Shown here in pieces: positions 1 to 8,693 of a DNA stretch of 64,000 nt (positions are counted from its first letter, which is position 1; every line of letters begins with the position of its first letter). Both the position numbers and the translations under genes were made by a program. The notes under the pieces are model-generated. The model saw only the letters and a program-made list of their open reading frames with translations. It was not told the origin of the DNA and searched no databases. Origin of the DNA: Planctomycetaceae bacterium (GTDB lineage Bacteria > Planctomycetota > Planctomycetia > Pirellulales > Thermoguttaceae); contig SFIW01000002.1 of assembly GCA_004556055.1 (NCBI GenBank), forward strand, positions 1 through 64,000, in the 5' to 3' direction.

Positions 1-2997
1 GCGCACGACGACGTCTCTAAATATCGCGCGGCGAACGCGATCGCCGAGCAACTGGTAAAGGACGTCGACTTCACCGTCGACGAAAAAGACCACACCACGA
101 ATCTTACCGACGAAGGGGTGCGCCGCGCGGAACGTCTCGCCGGCGTCGAAAGCTTCTATACCGTCGGAAATATGCATTGGCCCCACCTTATCGACAACGC
201 GCTCAAAGCGCACCACCTCTATAAGAAGGACGTCAATTACGTTATTAAAAACGGCGAGATCGTCATCGTCGACGATTTTACCGGACGTTTGATGGAAGGA
301 CGTACCTGGAGCGACGGTTTGCACCAAGCCGTTGAAGCAAAGGAGCGCGTCGAGGTCAAGCAAGAGAATCGCACTTTGGCGACGATCACCCTTCAAAACT
401 TCTTCAAACTCTACGATAAGATCGGCGGTATGACCGGTACCGCTATGACGGAAGCGAGCGAATTCTGGAAGATCTACAAGCTCGACGTCCTCGCCATTCC
501 TCCTAATAGGCCCGTGCAGCGAATCACGAAGCCCGACCTTATCTACTGCACTGAAAAAGAGAAATACAACGCCGTTGTCGACGAAATCGAACGCGTCCAC
601 AAGTGGGACTGCTTAGAGTTTAGCGACGGGAACGAAGCGTACGGTCTTCTCGGCAAAGAGACGGACGAATATGTCGAATTCACGGAAAAAGGCGCGCGCG
701 ACGCGGTGAAAGTTCCGCGCGACAAGATCGTGAAAATCCGTCGCAAGGGCCGACCGATCCTCGTCGGAACGGTCTCGATCCAGAAGAGCGAGTTGATTTC
801 TCAGATGCTCAATCGACGCGGAATTCGTCACCAAGTCTTGAACGCGAAGCCTGAGAACGTTGGTCGCGAGTCGGAGATCGTCGCGCAAGCGGGTCGTCTT
901 AACGCCGTCACGATCGCCACGAATATGGCGGGACGCGGTACGGATATTATCTTAGGGGGTAATCCCGAGACGTTGGCGTGGTCGATTTTCCAGACGAAAT
1001 ATCCTACGCGTTTGGACGTTCCTCAAGACGAATGGCGCAAATGCGTCGAGGAAATCGAGAGTCGCGAACATATGAAGGAAGAGGGGGAACTCGTCCGTTC
1101 TCTCGGCGGTCTTCATATCATCGGTACCGAACGACACGAAGCGCGTCGTATCGACTTGCAATTGATAGGACGTTGCGGTCGTCAAGGAGATCCGGGCGAA
1201 GCGCGATTCTATCTCTCTTTGGAAGACGATCTTGTTCGCATCTTCGCGGGGGATTGGGTGAAGAACCTGCTCTCGCGTCTGGGAATGGAGAATGGACAAG
1301 CGATTGAAAGTCCGATGGTGACGCGTCGTATTGAAGGCGCGCAAAAGAAGCGTGAAGAATTTAACTTCGATATTCGTAAAAATCTTCTGGAATACGACGA
1401 AGTCATGGATATGCAGCGCAAGCGTGTGTATTCTTATAGACAGCGTATCCTCGACGGCGGCAATACGAAAGATTTCGTTCTTCAGATGATCGACGCGCAG
1501 CTGAAGAAGCGCCTTAACGGATTCCTCGCGCCGAATTACGGCGCGGAAGCGTACGCCGTTTACGCCGCGCGACAGTTGAACGTCGAATTTGACGCTAAGC
1601 AGTTCGTCGGTATGAATTCCGGCGAAGCGATAGAATACGCGCTCGATCATGCGCGTCGCATGTCGGAAACGATCGCCCTCGACCTTGTCGAAGAGAATCT
1701 CCCCGACGACGCCCCCGAGTCGGAATGGAACTGGCAAGCGTTGACGAAGGCCGCTAACGCCCGCTGGCGATGCGCTTTGAGCGACTCGGAGTTGCGTAAG
1801 CTTGGACGCGAAAACGTCGCCGAATTTCTCATCGAGCGCGCCGAGAAGTTCTGCGACAACACCGATCTCTCCTCGGGATCGCCGCTCCTCGCCGGGGACT
1901 ACGGCGTTCGCACCGCTTGCCGATGGTTGCGCGACAAATTTGGCGTGACGATCAATCCTGACGAAGCGGTCAAACTCGAACCGTCGGCGTTCATGGAACT
2001 TGCGCGTCAAAAGACGCTCGAAGGCTATGCCGAGCGCGAAGCGAGATTCCCCGTCTTGGTTGGATTGGCGCACTTTACCATTCGCGATATGAATGGTCGA
2101 CATTACGACCGAGAAGGCGTCGCCGACTGGGCGTCCCGACGTTTCGGCGTCCGCCTCGACGTCGAAGAGTTGCGCAACAAACAGCGTCACGAGATCGAAC
2201 AATTACTATACGACGTGAGCCGTCAGTCTTCGCAGCAGGCGCTTCCGTACTATGAGACGATGCGCGAAAAGCTCTCCAAGCTCTTCAACGAAGAAAACGT
2301 GAATATTGACCTCATTCGCGCCAAACGCGAAGAGAAGATCGCGCGAAACGATCGTATCACGTCGAACGACGTGCGCAAGATTCGTCGCGACGCCCCCGCG
2401 CTTGCCGACTTGTGCGACTGGCTTAACGCCGAGTTGAAGCAGAATCTGACGGTGGAAGAGCTGTCTCAGTGGGACGTGCTTCTCCTCGAAAACCGAATCG
2501 AGTCGATGATCGAGAACGAGTTTAATCCCGAAATGCGCAAAGTGGAACGATCTCTCATTCTGGGAATTCTCGACGCGTCTTGGAAAGAACACCTCCAAGT
2601 GATGGATCACCTGAAGTCGAGCGTAAGCTTCCGCGGTTACGCGCAAGTCGACCCGAAGGTCGAATACAAGCGCGAAGGTATGCGCGTTTTTGACGCGATG
2701 TGGGACGGCGTTTTTGAACGCGTCACCGACTATGTTTACCGCGTCGAACAGCTTGACGAGAACTTCATCAGCTCCACGTGGTCCGACGCGGATCGCGTCG
2801 GCGCCGCGCAGCATCCGCAGCAGACGGCGGTTACGCCTGAGGTTCAGAAGACGATGCGTCAGCAAGAAGAAGCGATTGAAGCGAGCAAGGACAAAAAGGT
2901 CGAAACGATCCGAAATAAGTCGCCTCGCGTGGGGCGCAACGATCCGTGCCCATGCGGTAGCGGCAAGAAATACAAGCATTGCTGCGGACGCGAATGA
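1..2997 (+). CDS. secA: Protein translocase subunit SecA (5' end outside window)
   Basis: SecA is the cytoplasmic ATPase motor that drives unfolded preproteins through SecYEG. The frame is open from base 1 and reads directly into SecA sequence (DFTVDEK, then TDEGVRRAE), so the GTG at 118 is internal and roughly the N-terminal third is missing. Visible landmarks are the IVDDFTGRLMEGRTWSDG stretch, the NBD2 motifs MAGRGTDIILGGNPE and LIGRCGRQGDPGEA, the long helical wing/scaffold typical of planctomycete SecA, and a C-terminal SEC-C zinc motif (NDPCPCGSGKKYKHCC) that binds SecB and ribosomes in other bacteria. About 47 extra residues (roughly 601-741) interrupt the usually short link between EKYNAVVDEIERVH and GRPILVGTVSI. 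A terminator follows directly. Identity is certain; the role of the insert is unknown. Confidence 0.98.
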   Translation, partial: AHDDVSKYRAANAIAEQLVKDVDFTVDEKDHTTNLTDEGVRRAERLAGVESFYTVGNMHWPHLIDNALKAHHLYKKDVNYVIKNGEIVIVDDFTGRLMEGRTWSDGLHQAVEAKERVEVKQENRTLATITLQNFFKLYDKIGGMTGTAMTEASEFWKIYKLDVLAIPPNRPVQRITKPDLIYCTEKEKYNAVVDEIERVHKWDCLEFSDGNEAYGLLGKETDEYVEFTEKGARDAVKVPRDKIVKIRRKGRPILVGTVSIQKSELISQMLNRRGIRHQVLNAKPENVGRESEIVAQAGRLNAVTIATNMAGRGTDIILGGNPETLAWSIFQTKYPTRLDVPQDEWRKCVEEIESREHMKEEGELVRSLGGLHIIGTERHEARRIDLQLIGRCGRQGDPGEARFYLSLEDDLVRIFAGDWVKNLLSRLGMENGQAIESPMVTRRIEGAQKKREEFNFDIRKNLLEYDEVMDMQRKRVYSYRQRILDGGNTKDFVLQMIDAQLKKRLNGFLAPNYGAEAYAVYAARQLNVEFDAKQFVGMNSGEAIEYALDHARRMSETIALDLVEENLPDDAPESEWNWQALTKAANARWRCALSDSELRKLGRENVAEFLIERAEKFCDNTDLSSGSPLLAGDYGVRTACRWLRDKFGVTINPDEAVKLEPSAFMELARQKTLEGYAEREARFPVLVGLAHFTIRDMNGRHYDREGVADWASRRFGVRLDVEELRNKQRHEIEQLLYDVSRQSSQQALPYYETMREKLSKLFNEENVNIDLIRAKREEKIARNDRITSNDVRKIRRDAPALADLCDWLNAELKQNLTVEELSQWDVLLLENRIESMIENEFNPEMRKVERSLILGILDASWKEHLQVMDHLKSSVSFRGYAQVDPKVEYKREGMRVFDAMWDGVFERVTDYVYRVEQLDENFISSTWSDADRVGAAQHPQQTAVTPEVQKTMRQQEEAIEASKDKKVETIRNKSPRVGRNDPCPCGSGKKYKHCCGRE

Positions 2998-3020
2998 GCG
3001 TTTTTCGCAATGACATTTTA

Positions 3021-3057
3021 AAGCGACGCGATCTCGACGATCGGCGTCGCTTTTTTT
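3021..3057 (+). terminator. Rho-independent terminator of secA
   Basis: The arm aagcgacgcgatc (3021-3033) pairs with gatcg-g-cgtcgctt (3039-3052) with a single bulged g, and a run of T follows (to 3057). It lies 24 bases after the secA stop codon. Confidence 0.85.
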
Positions 3058-3135
3058 GTCTCGACCAGGGGAGGGAAAAGAAAAAAAACGGCGATTTTCG
3101 CTCGTTTAGAGCCCTTTACGCCTCTGTCGCGCCGG

Positions 3136-3163
3136 TTGTTATTTGACTCTTTTGAGATATAAT
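3136..3163 (+). promoter_or_regulatory. Candidate sigma-70 promoter of gyrA
   Basis: TTGTTA (3136-3141), a 16-base spacer and a perfect TATAAT (3158-3163). This puts the transcript start about 65-70 bases before the gyrA ATG. The -10 element is convincing and the -35 element is weak. TTGACT at 3143 is too close to the -10 to serve. Confidence 0.5.
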
Positions 3164-3238
3164 GGACGAAAATGTTTTTTTAACGCATAGAGCGCGTTTG
3201 CGGCGGTTTTCGCCGTTCCGAAAGAGAAAGATTACGCA

Positions 3239-6148
3239 ATGGCTGACGATGAGAATTTCGAGAATCGCGACGATCTGAACGCGAATAATTTTGACAACGG
3301 AGAAGGGGAGCGCCCATCCGACGCTTACCCGCTTCGTCCAATACATAACGCGAACGGGCAGTTGATTCTACCGGACGGTTCGAAGTTGGTGAAGTTGCCG
3401 ATCCAAGACGAACTCAAAGAGAGTTATCTGACATACTCGATGAGCGTCATTGTCAGTCGCGCTATCCCCGACGCGCGCGACGGTCTCAAACCGTCTCAGC
3501 GACGTATTCTCGTCGCCATGAACGACTTAGGACTTGGGCCGCACTCTCAACGCGTCAAGTGCGCTAAGATTTCCGGCGACGCGTCCGGTAATTATCACCC
3601 GCACGGCGAAGCGATTATCTACCCGACTTTGGTTCGCATGGCGCAAGATTGGAATATGCGTCACGTCCTTGTCGACAAACAAGGAAACTTCGGATCGATC
3701 GCCGGTTTGCCCCCTGCGGCGATGCGTTATACGGAAGCTCGACTCTCCGGTTTCGCCACCGCGATGTTGGAAGATTTGAATTCCGACGTCGTCGACTTTA
3801 CGCCGACATACGACGAAACGCGTATGGAACCGCAAGTCCTTCCTTCCAAGGTTCCGAACTTGCTCGTCAACGGGGCCAACGGTATCGCCGTCGGTATGGC
3901 GACGAGTATTCCGCCGCACAATCTCGGGGAAATTTGCGACGCGGCGATAGCGGTGATCGACGATCCCGACGTTACGATCTCCGAACTTCTAAAACTTTGT
4001 CCCGGCCCCGACTTTCCGACCGGCGGTATAATCTGCGGATCTAAGGGAATTCGACGCGGGTACATGACGGGACGCGGAAATATCGTCGTTCGCGCGCGCA
4101 CTCATATCGAATATGGCGCTAAGGGGAAACGAAATCGGATTATCATTTCCGAAATCCCTTATCAACAGGCGCGCGACCGTATTGAAGAAAAGATCGCCGA
4201 GACGATTAACGAAGGCCGCATTAACGGCGTCGCGACGATTCGTAACGAATCCGACTTGAAAGAGCCGGTGCGCCTCGTTCTGGAACTCAAAAAAGACGCC
4301 GATCCGAACGTCGTTCTCAACCAGCTGTATCAGTACACGCCTCTGCAAGACTCCTTCTCGATCATCCTTCTCGCGCTCGTCGACGGTCGTCCGCGCGTGA
4401 TGAACTTCAAAGAGCTGATCGTCGAATTTTTGCGTCATCGTCGAACGGTGATTCGTAGGCGCACGAATTTCTTGCTCAATAAAGCGATTCGTCGGCAGCA
4501 TTTGGTTGAAGGTCTCTTGATCGCGCACGCCAATATCGACGAAGTCATTCGCACGATCCGCACCTCTCCGGATCAGCCGACCGCCAAACGTCGCTTGATG
4601 GAGATCCAGTGTCCCGCCGCGCTCCTGGAGCGCTGCTTAGGGAACGACGGTTTCGAGGCCTTCACGAAGGCGCGCGGCGTGAAAGAAGGATATACGTTGA
4701 CGCCTGTTCAAGCGGATGCGATTTTGCGCATGACGCTCGGACAACTGGTCAATCTCGAGCAACAGAAACTCGCCGACGAATACAACGCTCTCCTCTCGGA
4801 AATCGCCGAATACCGCAGAATTCTCTCCGACGAAGCGAATATCTTGGCGATTGTTCGCGACGATCTCGAAGAGGTCAAGAAAAAGTTTGCCGATAAGAGA
4901 CGCACAGAAATCCAGCACGACGAAATCGTCGACGTTGAGGACGAAGACCTTATCGAAGAAGAGACGATGGTCGTTTCGATCACCTCCAACGGCTACATTA
5001 AGCGAACGCCCCTGGACGAATACAAGGCGCAGCGACGCGGCGGCAAGGGCGTCAAAGGCGCGAAGATCGTCGACGAAGATCCGGTTCGTCATCTCTTTGT
5101 GTCGAGCACTCATAACTATTTGATGTTCTTCACAAACAAGGGACGCGTTTACTGGCAGAAGGTTTACGGAATTCCGCTATCCGCGCGCGACGGCAAGGGA
5201 CGCAACCTTGTGAATTTGCTTAGTTTAGATTCGGACGAAAAGATCGCAAGCTGCCTTGCGATTCGCGATTTCGATCAGGAGAACGCGTATCTGGTCATGG
5301 CGACGCGCGACGGTCTCATCAAGAAAACGACGTTGCAGACCTTTGGCAAGCCTCGTAAGAAGGGCGTCTTTGCGATAAAATTGCGCGGAGAAATCGATCC
5401 CGACGCGACGCCGGAAGAAAACGCGCAGGCGGAAGCGCTGGCGAAGGAGACGGGAGAACGTCTCACGCCGAAAGACGCGCTTGTGGCCGTCGACGTGTGT
5501 CGCGACGGAGACGAAATCTTCTTGTCGACCGCGTCTGGACGCACGATTCGCTTCCCGCAGGGGAACGTTCGCGCGATGGGGCGAACTTCGTCCGGCGTGC
5601 GCGGCGTGAGACTCGCATCCGACGACGTCGTCGTGGGGATGGCGATCGCCGAAGAGAACGCGTATCTTCTTTCCGTCTCGGAACACGGATTTGGAAAACG
5701 CACGCCGATCGGGCCTAACGCGCCTCTCGGCGGTTCGGGAGTCGACGACGAAACGGACGACGACGCGACGACTCTCGAGGACGCGACGAACGTTGACGAA
5801 GCGCCTTCGAGCAAGCCGTATCCGACAAAGCGACGCGGCGGCAAGGGAGTCCTCGACATGAAGACGTCGAAACGCAACGGCTCCGTCGTCGACGTTTTGC
5901 GCGTCGACGCGGGGGACGAAATCATGACGATCACCGCGTCGGGTATGATTCAGCGCTTCTCCGTCGACGAGATTCGCGTGACCGCGCGCAATACGCAGGG
6001 CGTGCGCCTCATGAAACTGAAGGAAGACGACCTCATCGTCGCCGTGAATCGTATTCCGCGCGACGAGATCGATCCTTCGTCGAAGGACGAGCCAGATTCG
6101 GAATCGGACGACGCTGAAAACGCAAATTCCGATTCCTCGGAAGAATGA
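3239..6148 (+). CDS. gyrA: DNA gyrase subunit A
   Basis: GyrA is the breakage-reunion subunit of DNA gyrase, which adds negative supercoils. The 969-residue product has the winged-helix/tower core (SRAIPDARDGLKPSQRRIL) and the catalytic Tyr164 in AAMRYTEAR. The C-terminal beta-pinwheel carries the GyrA box QRRGGKG at about residue 598, which marks it as gyrase rather than ParC; a second box-like KRRGGKG is near residue 864. The acidic C-terminal tail is unusually long. In the quinolone pocket the E. coli Ser83 and Asp87 positions are Ala (3611-3613) and Pro (3623-3625) within HPHGEAIIYP. The ATG follows a purine-rich gagaaag. gyrB is not in the window. Confidence 0.97.
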   Translation: MADDENFENRDDLNANNFDNGEGERPSDAYPLRPIHNANGQLILPDGSKLVKLPIQDELKESYLTYSMSVIVSRAIPDARDGLKPSQRRILVAMNDLGLGPHSQRVKCAKISGDASGNYHPHGEAIIYPTLVRMAQDWNMRHVLVDKQGNFGSIAGLPPAAMRYTEARLSGFATAMLEDLNSDVVDFTPTYDETRMEPQVLPSKVPNLLVNGANGIAVGMATSIPPHNLGEICDAAIAVIDDPDVTISELLKLCPGPDFPTGGIICGSKGIRRGYMTGRGNIVVRARTHIEYGAKGKRNRIIISEIPYQQARDRIEEKIAETINEGRINGVATIRNESDLKEPVRLVLELKKDADPNVVLNQLYQYTPLQDSFSIILLALVDGRPRVMNFKELIVEFLRHRRTVIRRRTNFLLNKAIRRQHLVEGLLIAHANIDEVIRTIRTSPDQPTAKRRLMEIQCPAALLERCLGNDGFEAFTKARGVKEGYTLTPVQADAILRMTLGQLVNLEQQKLADEYNALLSEIAEYRRILSDEANILAIVRDDLEEVKKKFADKRRTEIQHDEIVDVEDEDLIEEETMVVSITSNGYIKRTPLDEYKAQRRGGKGVKGAKIVDEDPVRHLFVSSTHNYLMFFTNKGRVYWQKVYGIPLSARDGKGRNLVNLLSLDSDEKIASCLAIRDFDQENAYLVMATRDGLIKKTTLQTFGKPRKKGVFAIKLRGEIDPDATPEENAQAEALAKETGERLTPKDALVAVDVCRDGDEIFLSTASGRTIRFPQGNVRAMGRTSSGVRGVRLASDDVVVGMAIAEENAYLLSVSEHGFGKRTPIGPNAPLGGSGVDDETDDDATTLEDATNVDEAPSSKPYPTKRRGGKGVLDMKTSKRNGSVVDVLRVDAGDEIMTITASGMIQRFSVDEIRVTARNTQGVRLMKLKEDDLIVAVNRIPRDEIDPSSKDEPDSESDDAENANSDSSEE

Positions 6149-6288
6149 TTTTTAAAGCGTTTAAACGTTTGCGTCGCGGACGTTTGAACGCGCCTTGATA
6201 TATTATATTGAATCGCGTCTTCGGGCGCGAACGCTTGTCATTATTTAGGACGAGCGACCCGTGAAAAGGTCGCCGCAAGGGCGTTGAT

Positions 6289-7755
6289 ATGAGTCTTTGG
6301 AAAATAGCTTGGAAAAGTATCCAGCACCGATCGTTGGCCTCGACCCTCACCGCGCTGTCGATGGCGCTTGGCGTCGCGCTGGTCGTGACGGTTTTGGTTA
6401 TCAACGGAGTCGTTGGAAAATCGTTTCAGCAAGGCGCTCAAGGGTACGATCTCATCGTCGGCGCTAAGGGAAGCAAGTTGCAGCTGGTTTTGAGTTCCGT
6501 CTTCTATAATCAGGATCCAGTTGGACTCATTCCTTACGAATATTATGAACTCATGCGCTCGTCGCGGTACTCCGCTGAAGTCAAGACGGCGATTCCGATC
6601 GCGCGCGGCGACAATTATCAGGGTTCGCCCGTCGTGGCGACGACTCCCGAGTATTTCCGTTCCGTCACGAAGTCTGACGGTAAACCGTACACCCTCCAAA
6701 AGGGAGAATTCTTCAAGAACGTCGATTATTACAGCGCCGTTATCGGGTATGCCGTCGCGAAGAAAAACAAGCTTCAAATTGGGGACGAGATCCGTTTTGG
6801 ACACAATAGCGGTCGTCGTGACGACGATCTTCACGAACCCTTTAAGGTCGTTGGAATTCTTGATCACACTGGCAGTCCGAACGACCGCGCAGTCTTCGTG
6901 AACCTTGAAGGATTCTACAAGGAACACGAGCACAGCGCTTCTTCGGAAACGGTCGACTATTCGTTGCGAGACGAAGAACTGGCGAAGAAACGCGCCGAAC
7001 TCGGTTTGGAAGAGATTGAGGTGGAACATGAAGCAACGGAAGAGGATCATGACCACGAAGGGGAGGGGGAACACGCCCACGCGCATGAACCGCAGCCGCG
7101 ACGTTTGACCGCGATTCTTCTCATCACGAAGGATCAAGAAGTCGCTGCGGCCGCAACGAAGGAAGAGATTGACGCCGCGACCGTCATGCCTGGAGTCGAA
7201 ATCTCGGAAAGTCAGATTGTAACCCCCGACCGCGTCCAGGTTATCGATACTGCGGTAACGGCGCTTCCCGCGAAGATTGACGGCGAGCTTTTGGAAGCGC
7301 AAGCCGTCGCGCCAGTGCAGGAAATCGCCGCGTTCTTCCAGGACGTCATCGGTAATATCCAGAGCGTGTTGATTATCTTTGCGATCCAGGTCGTCATCGT
7401 CGCAGGCGTAGGGATGATGGTTAGTATTTATAACTCGATGAACGAACGCCGCCAGGAAATCGCGATTATGCGCGCGTTAGGCGCGCGTCGTTCGACGGTT
7501 ATGTCGATCATCCTTCTCGAATCGATCCTCTTGTCCCTTGGCGGCGGCGCGTTGGGCGCTCTTATCGGACACTTGGCGATTGGCGCGCTTGCTCCTTTGA
7601 TTATGTCCTATGCGAACGTGATGATTCGTCCTTGGGACTTCCAGCTTGCGGAATTGATTCTGATTCCCGGACTGGCGGGTCTTGCCTCGATCGTCGGTTA
7701 TTTGCCCGCCGTGGTCGCGTATCGCACCGACGTCGCGCAATCGCTTCAGTCTTGA
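6289..7755 (+). CDS. FtsX/MacB-like ABC transporter permease with His-rich loop
   Basis: A 488-residue membrane protein with the MacB/FtsX permease layout: one N-terminal transmembrane helix (about residues 16-40), a large extracytoplasmic domain, then three helices near residues 355-385, 405-435 and 450-480. The last part carries the family signature NERRQEIAIMRALGARRSTV. Residues about 248-269 form an acidic, His-rich loop (HDHEGEGEHAHAHE). The next gene encodes a DUF3299-like protein. Permease plus DUF3299 recalls the zinc-starvation ABC operon PA4063-PA4066 of Pseudomonas, so a metal-linked envelope role is possible (inference). No ATP-binding subunit is adjacent, so the permease must use one encoded elsewhere. 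The product family is clear; the substrate is unknown. Confidence 0.85.
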   Translation: MSLWKIAWKSIQHRSLASTLTALSMALGVALVVTVLVINGVVGKSFQQGAQGYDLIVGAKGSKLQLVLSSVFYNQDPVGLIPYEYYELMRSSRYSAEVKTAIPIARGDNYQGSPVVATTPEYFRSVTKSDGKPYTLQKGEFFKNVDYYSAVIGYAVAKKNKLQIGDEIRFGHNSGRRDDDLHEPFKVVGILDHTGSPNDRAVFVNLEGFYKEHEHSASSETVDYSLRDEELAKKRAELGLEEIEVEHEATEEDHDHEGEGEHAHAHEPQPRRLTAILLITKDQEVAAAATKEEIDAATVMPGVEISESQIVTPDRVQVIDTAVTALPAKIDGELLEAQAVAPVQEIAAFFQDVIGNIQSVLIIFAIQVVIVAGVGMMVSIYNSMNERRQEIAIMRALGARRSTVMSIILLESILLSLGGGALGALIGHLAIGALAPLIMSYANVMIRPWDFQLAELILIPGLAGLASIVGYLPAVVAYRTDVAQSLQS

Positions 7756-7841
7756 CGCGGCGCGTTCCCTCGTTACTTTAACGCGTCGCCTTGCGCGGCG
7801 CGTCAATCTTTAATCCTTTGGCTTTTCGAGGAATGACGCAT

Positions 7842-8537
7842 ATGGCTAAAGATATTTTTGACAGCTCGCTCAAGGGCGTCTATCATAATATTGACGTTTC
7901 TCAGCCGACGGAAGAGACCGTTGATTACAAACAGGTCGCGACCCTCGGCGTCGAAGCGTTAGTCGCCGCGATCGTCGGTATTTTAGGCTTTTTCTGGACG
8001 CCCTTTATCATCGCGTCTATTTTAGGACTCGTTTTGGGAATTTTGGCGCAGCGTAAGATTATGCGCGCGCCGGAGGAGATCACGGGGGGCGCGATGACGA
8101 TGGTCGCGATCGTGTTGAGCGCAGTGTTGGCCGTGACGTCGAGTTGCTGGCGCGCGTATGCGTTCTACGTTTCGGCGCCTCCGGGGTATCAGGTTCTTCC
8201 TTTCGACAATATGGCGCTGACGAAGGACGGCGAGGTGCCCGACGAAATCAAAGCGTTGGACGGCCATAAGGTCTATATCGAAGGCTTTATGTATCCGACG
8301 AAACAGCATGCTGGTATCGAGAATTTCACTCTTGTGCGCACTTTGGGGCATTGCCAGTTCTGTTCGCCTGGGACGAATCCAGCGGATATGATCGCGGTGC
8401 AGATGGAGCGCGGTCAGTCGGTGAAATACAAGGCGAACAAATCGGTTTCCGTCGGGGGAATTTTAACGGTCGATCCCGATTGGCGCAAGCGTCAGGGGTC
8501 GATCCCGTACAGTATAAAGGCGAGCGTTTTCCGTTGA
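7842..8537 (+). CDS. DUF4190/DUF3299-like membrane protein
   Basis: A 231-residue protein. Two closely spaced hydrophobic helices (about residues 32-75, DUF4190-like) and a third (about 88-108) are followed by a C-terminal domain resembling DUF3299 (VYIEGFMYP, later GGILTVD). This domain contains CQFC (Cys171 and Cys174) after a His, a plausible metal or redox site. The ATG at 7842 is chosen because GAGGA (7829-7833) sits eight bases upstream; an in-frame ATG at 7833 and a TTG at 7791 are less well placed. It lies 86 bases after the permease gene and before a strong terminator, so the two genes probably form one transcription unit. The DUF3299 assignment is by eye and the molecular function is unknown. 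Confidence 0.75.
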   Translation: MAKDIFDSSLKGVYHNIDVSQPTEETVDYKQVATLGVEALVAAIVGILGFFWTPFIIASILGLVLGILAQRKIMRAPEEITGGAMTMVAIVLSAVLAVTSSCWRAYAFYVSAPPGYQVLPFDNMALTKDGEVPDEIKALDGHKVYIEGFMYPTKQHAGIENFTLVRTLGHCQFCSPGTNPADMIAVQMERGQSVKYKANKSVSVGGILTVDPDWRKRQGSIPYSIKASVFR

Positions 8538-8548
8538 GACGCCGACTT

Positions 8549-8578
8549 AAGGGCCCTTGTCGCAAGGGCCCTTTCTTA
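8549..8578 (+). terminator. Rho-independent terminator of the permease operon
   Basis: A perfect 11-bp stem, aagggcccttg (8549-8559) with caagggccctt (8563-8573), a 3-base loop, and a T-rich tail. Confidence 0.85.
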
Positions 8579-8693
8579 TACAATAAAACGACGCATATGT
8601 AGGTCGTCATGGTTTTTGCGCGCGGCGCTGGACGTTCTCAAACGCGCAAACGGAACGACATAACTTCTAGTTTTGAAGACGAGGTAGTGGAAT

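Noticed and set aside
952..2202. Minus-strand open frame opposite secA
   Set aside because: Shadow of secA with no family signature or start signal.
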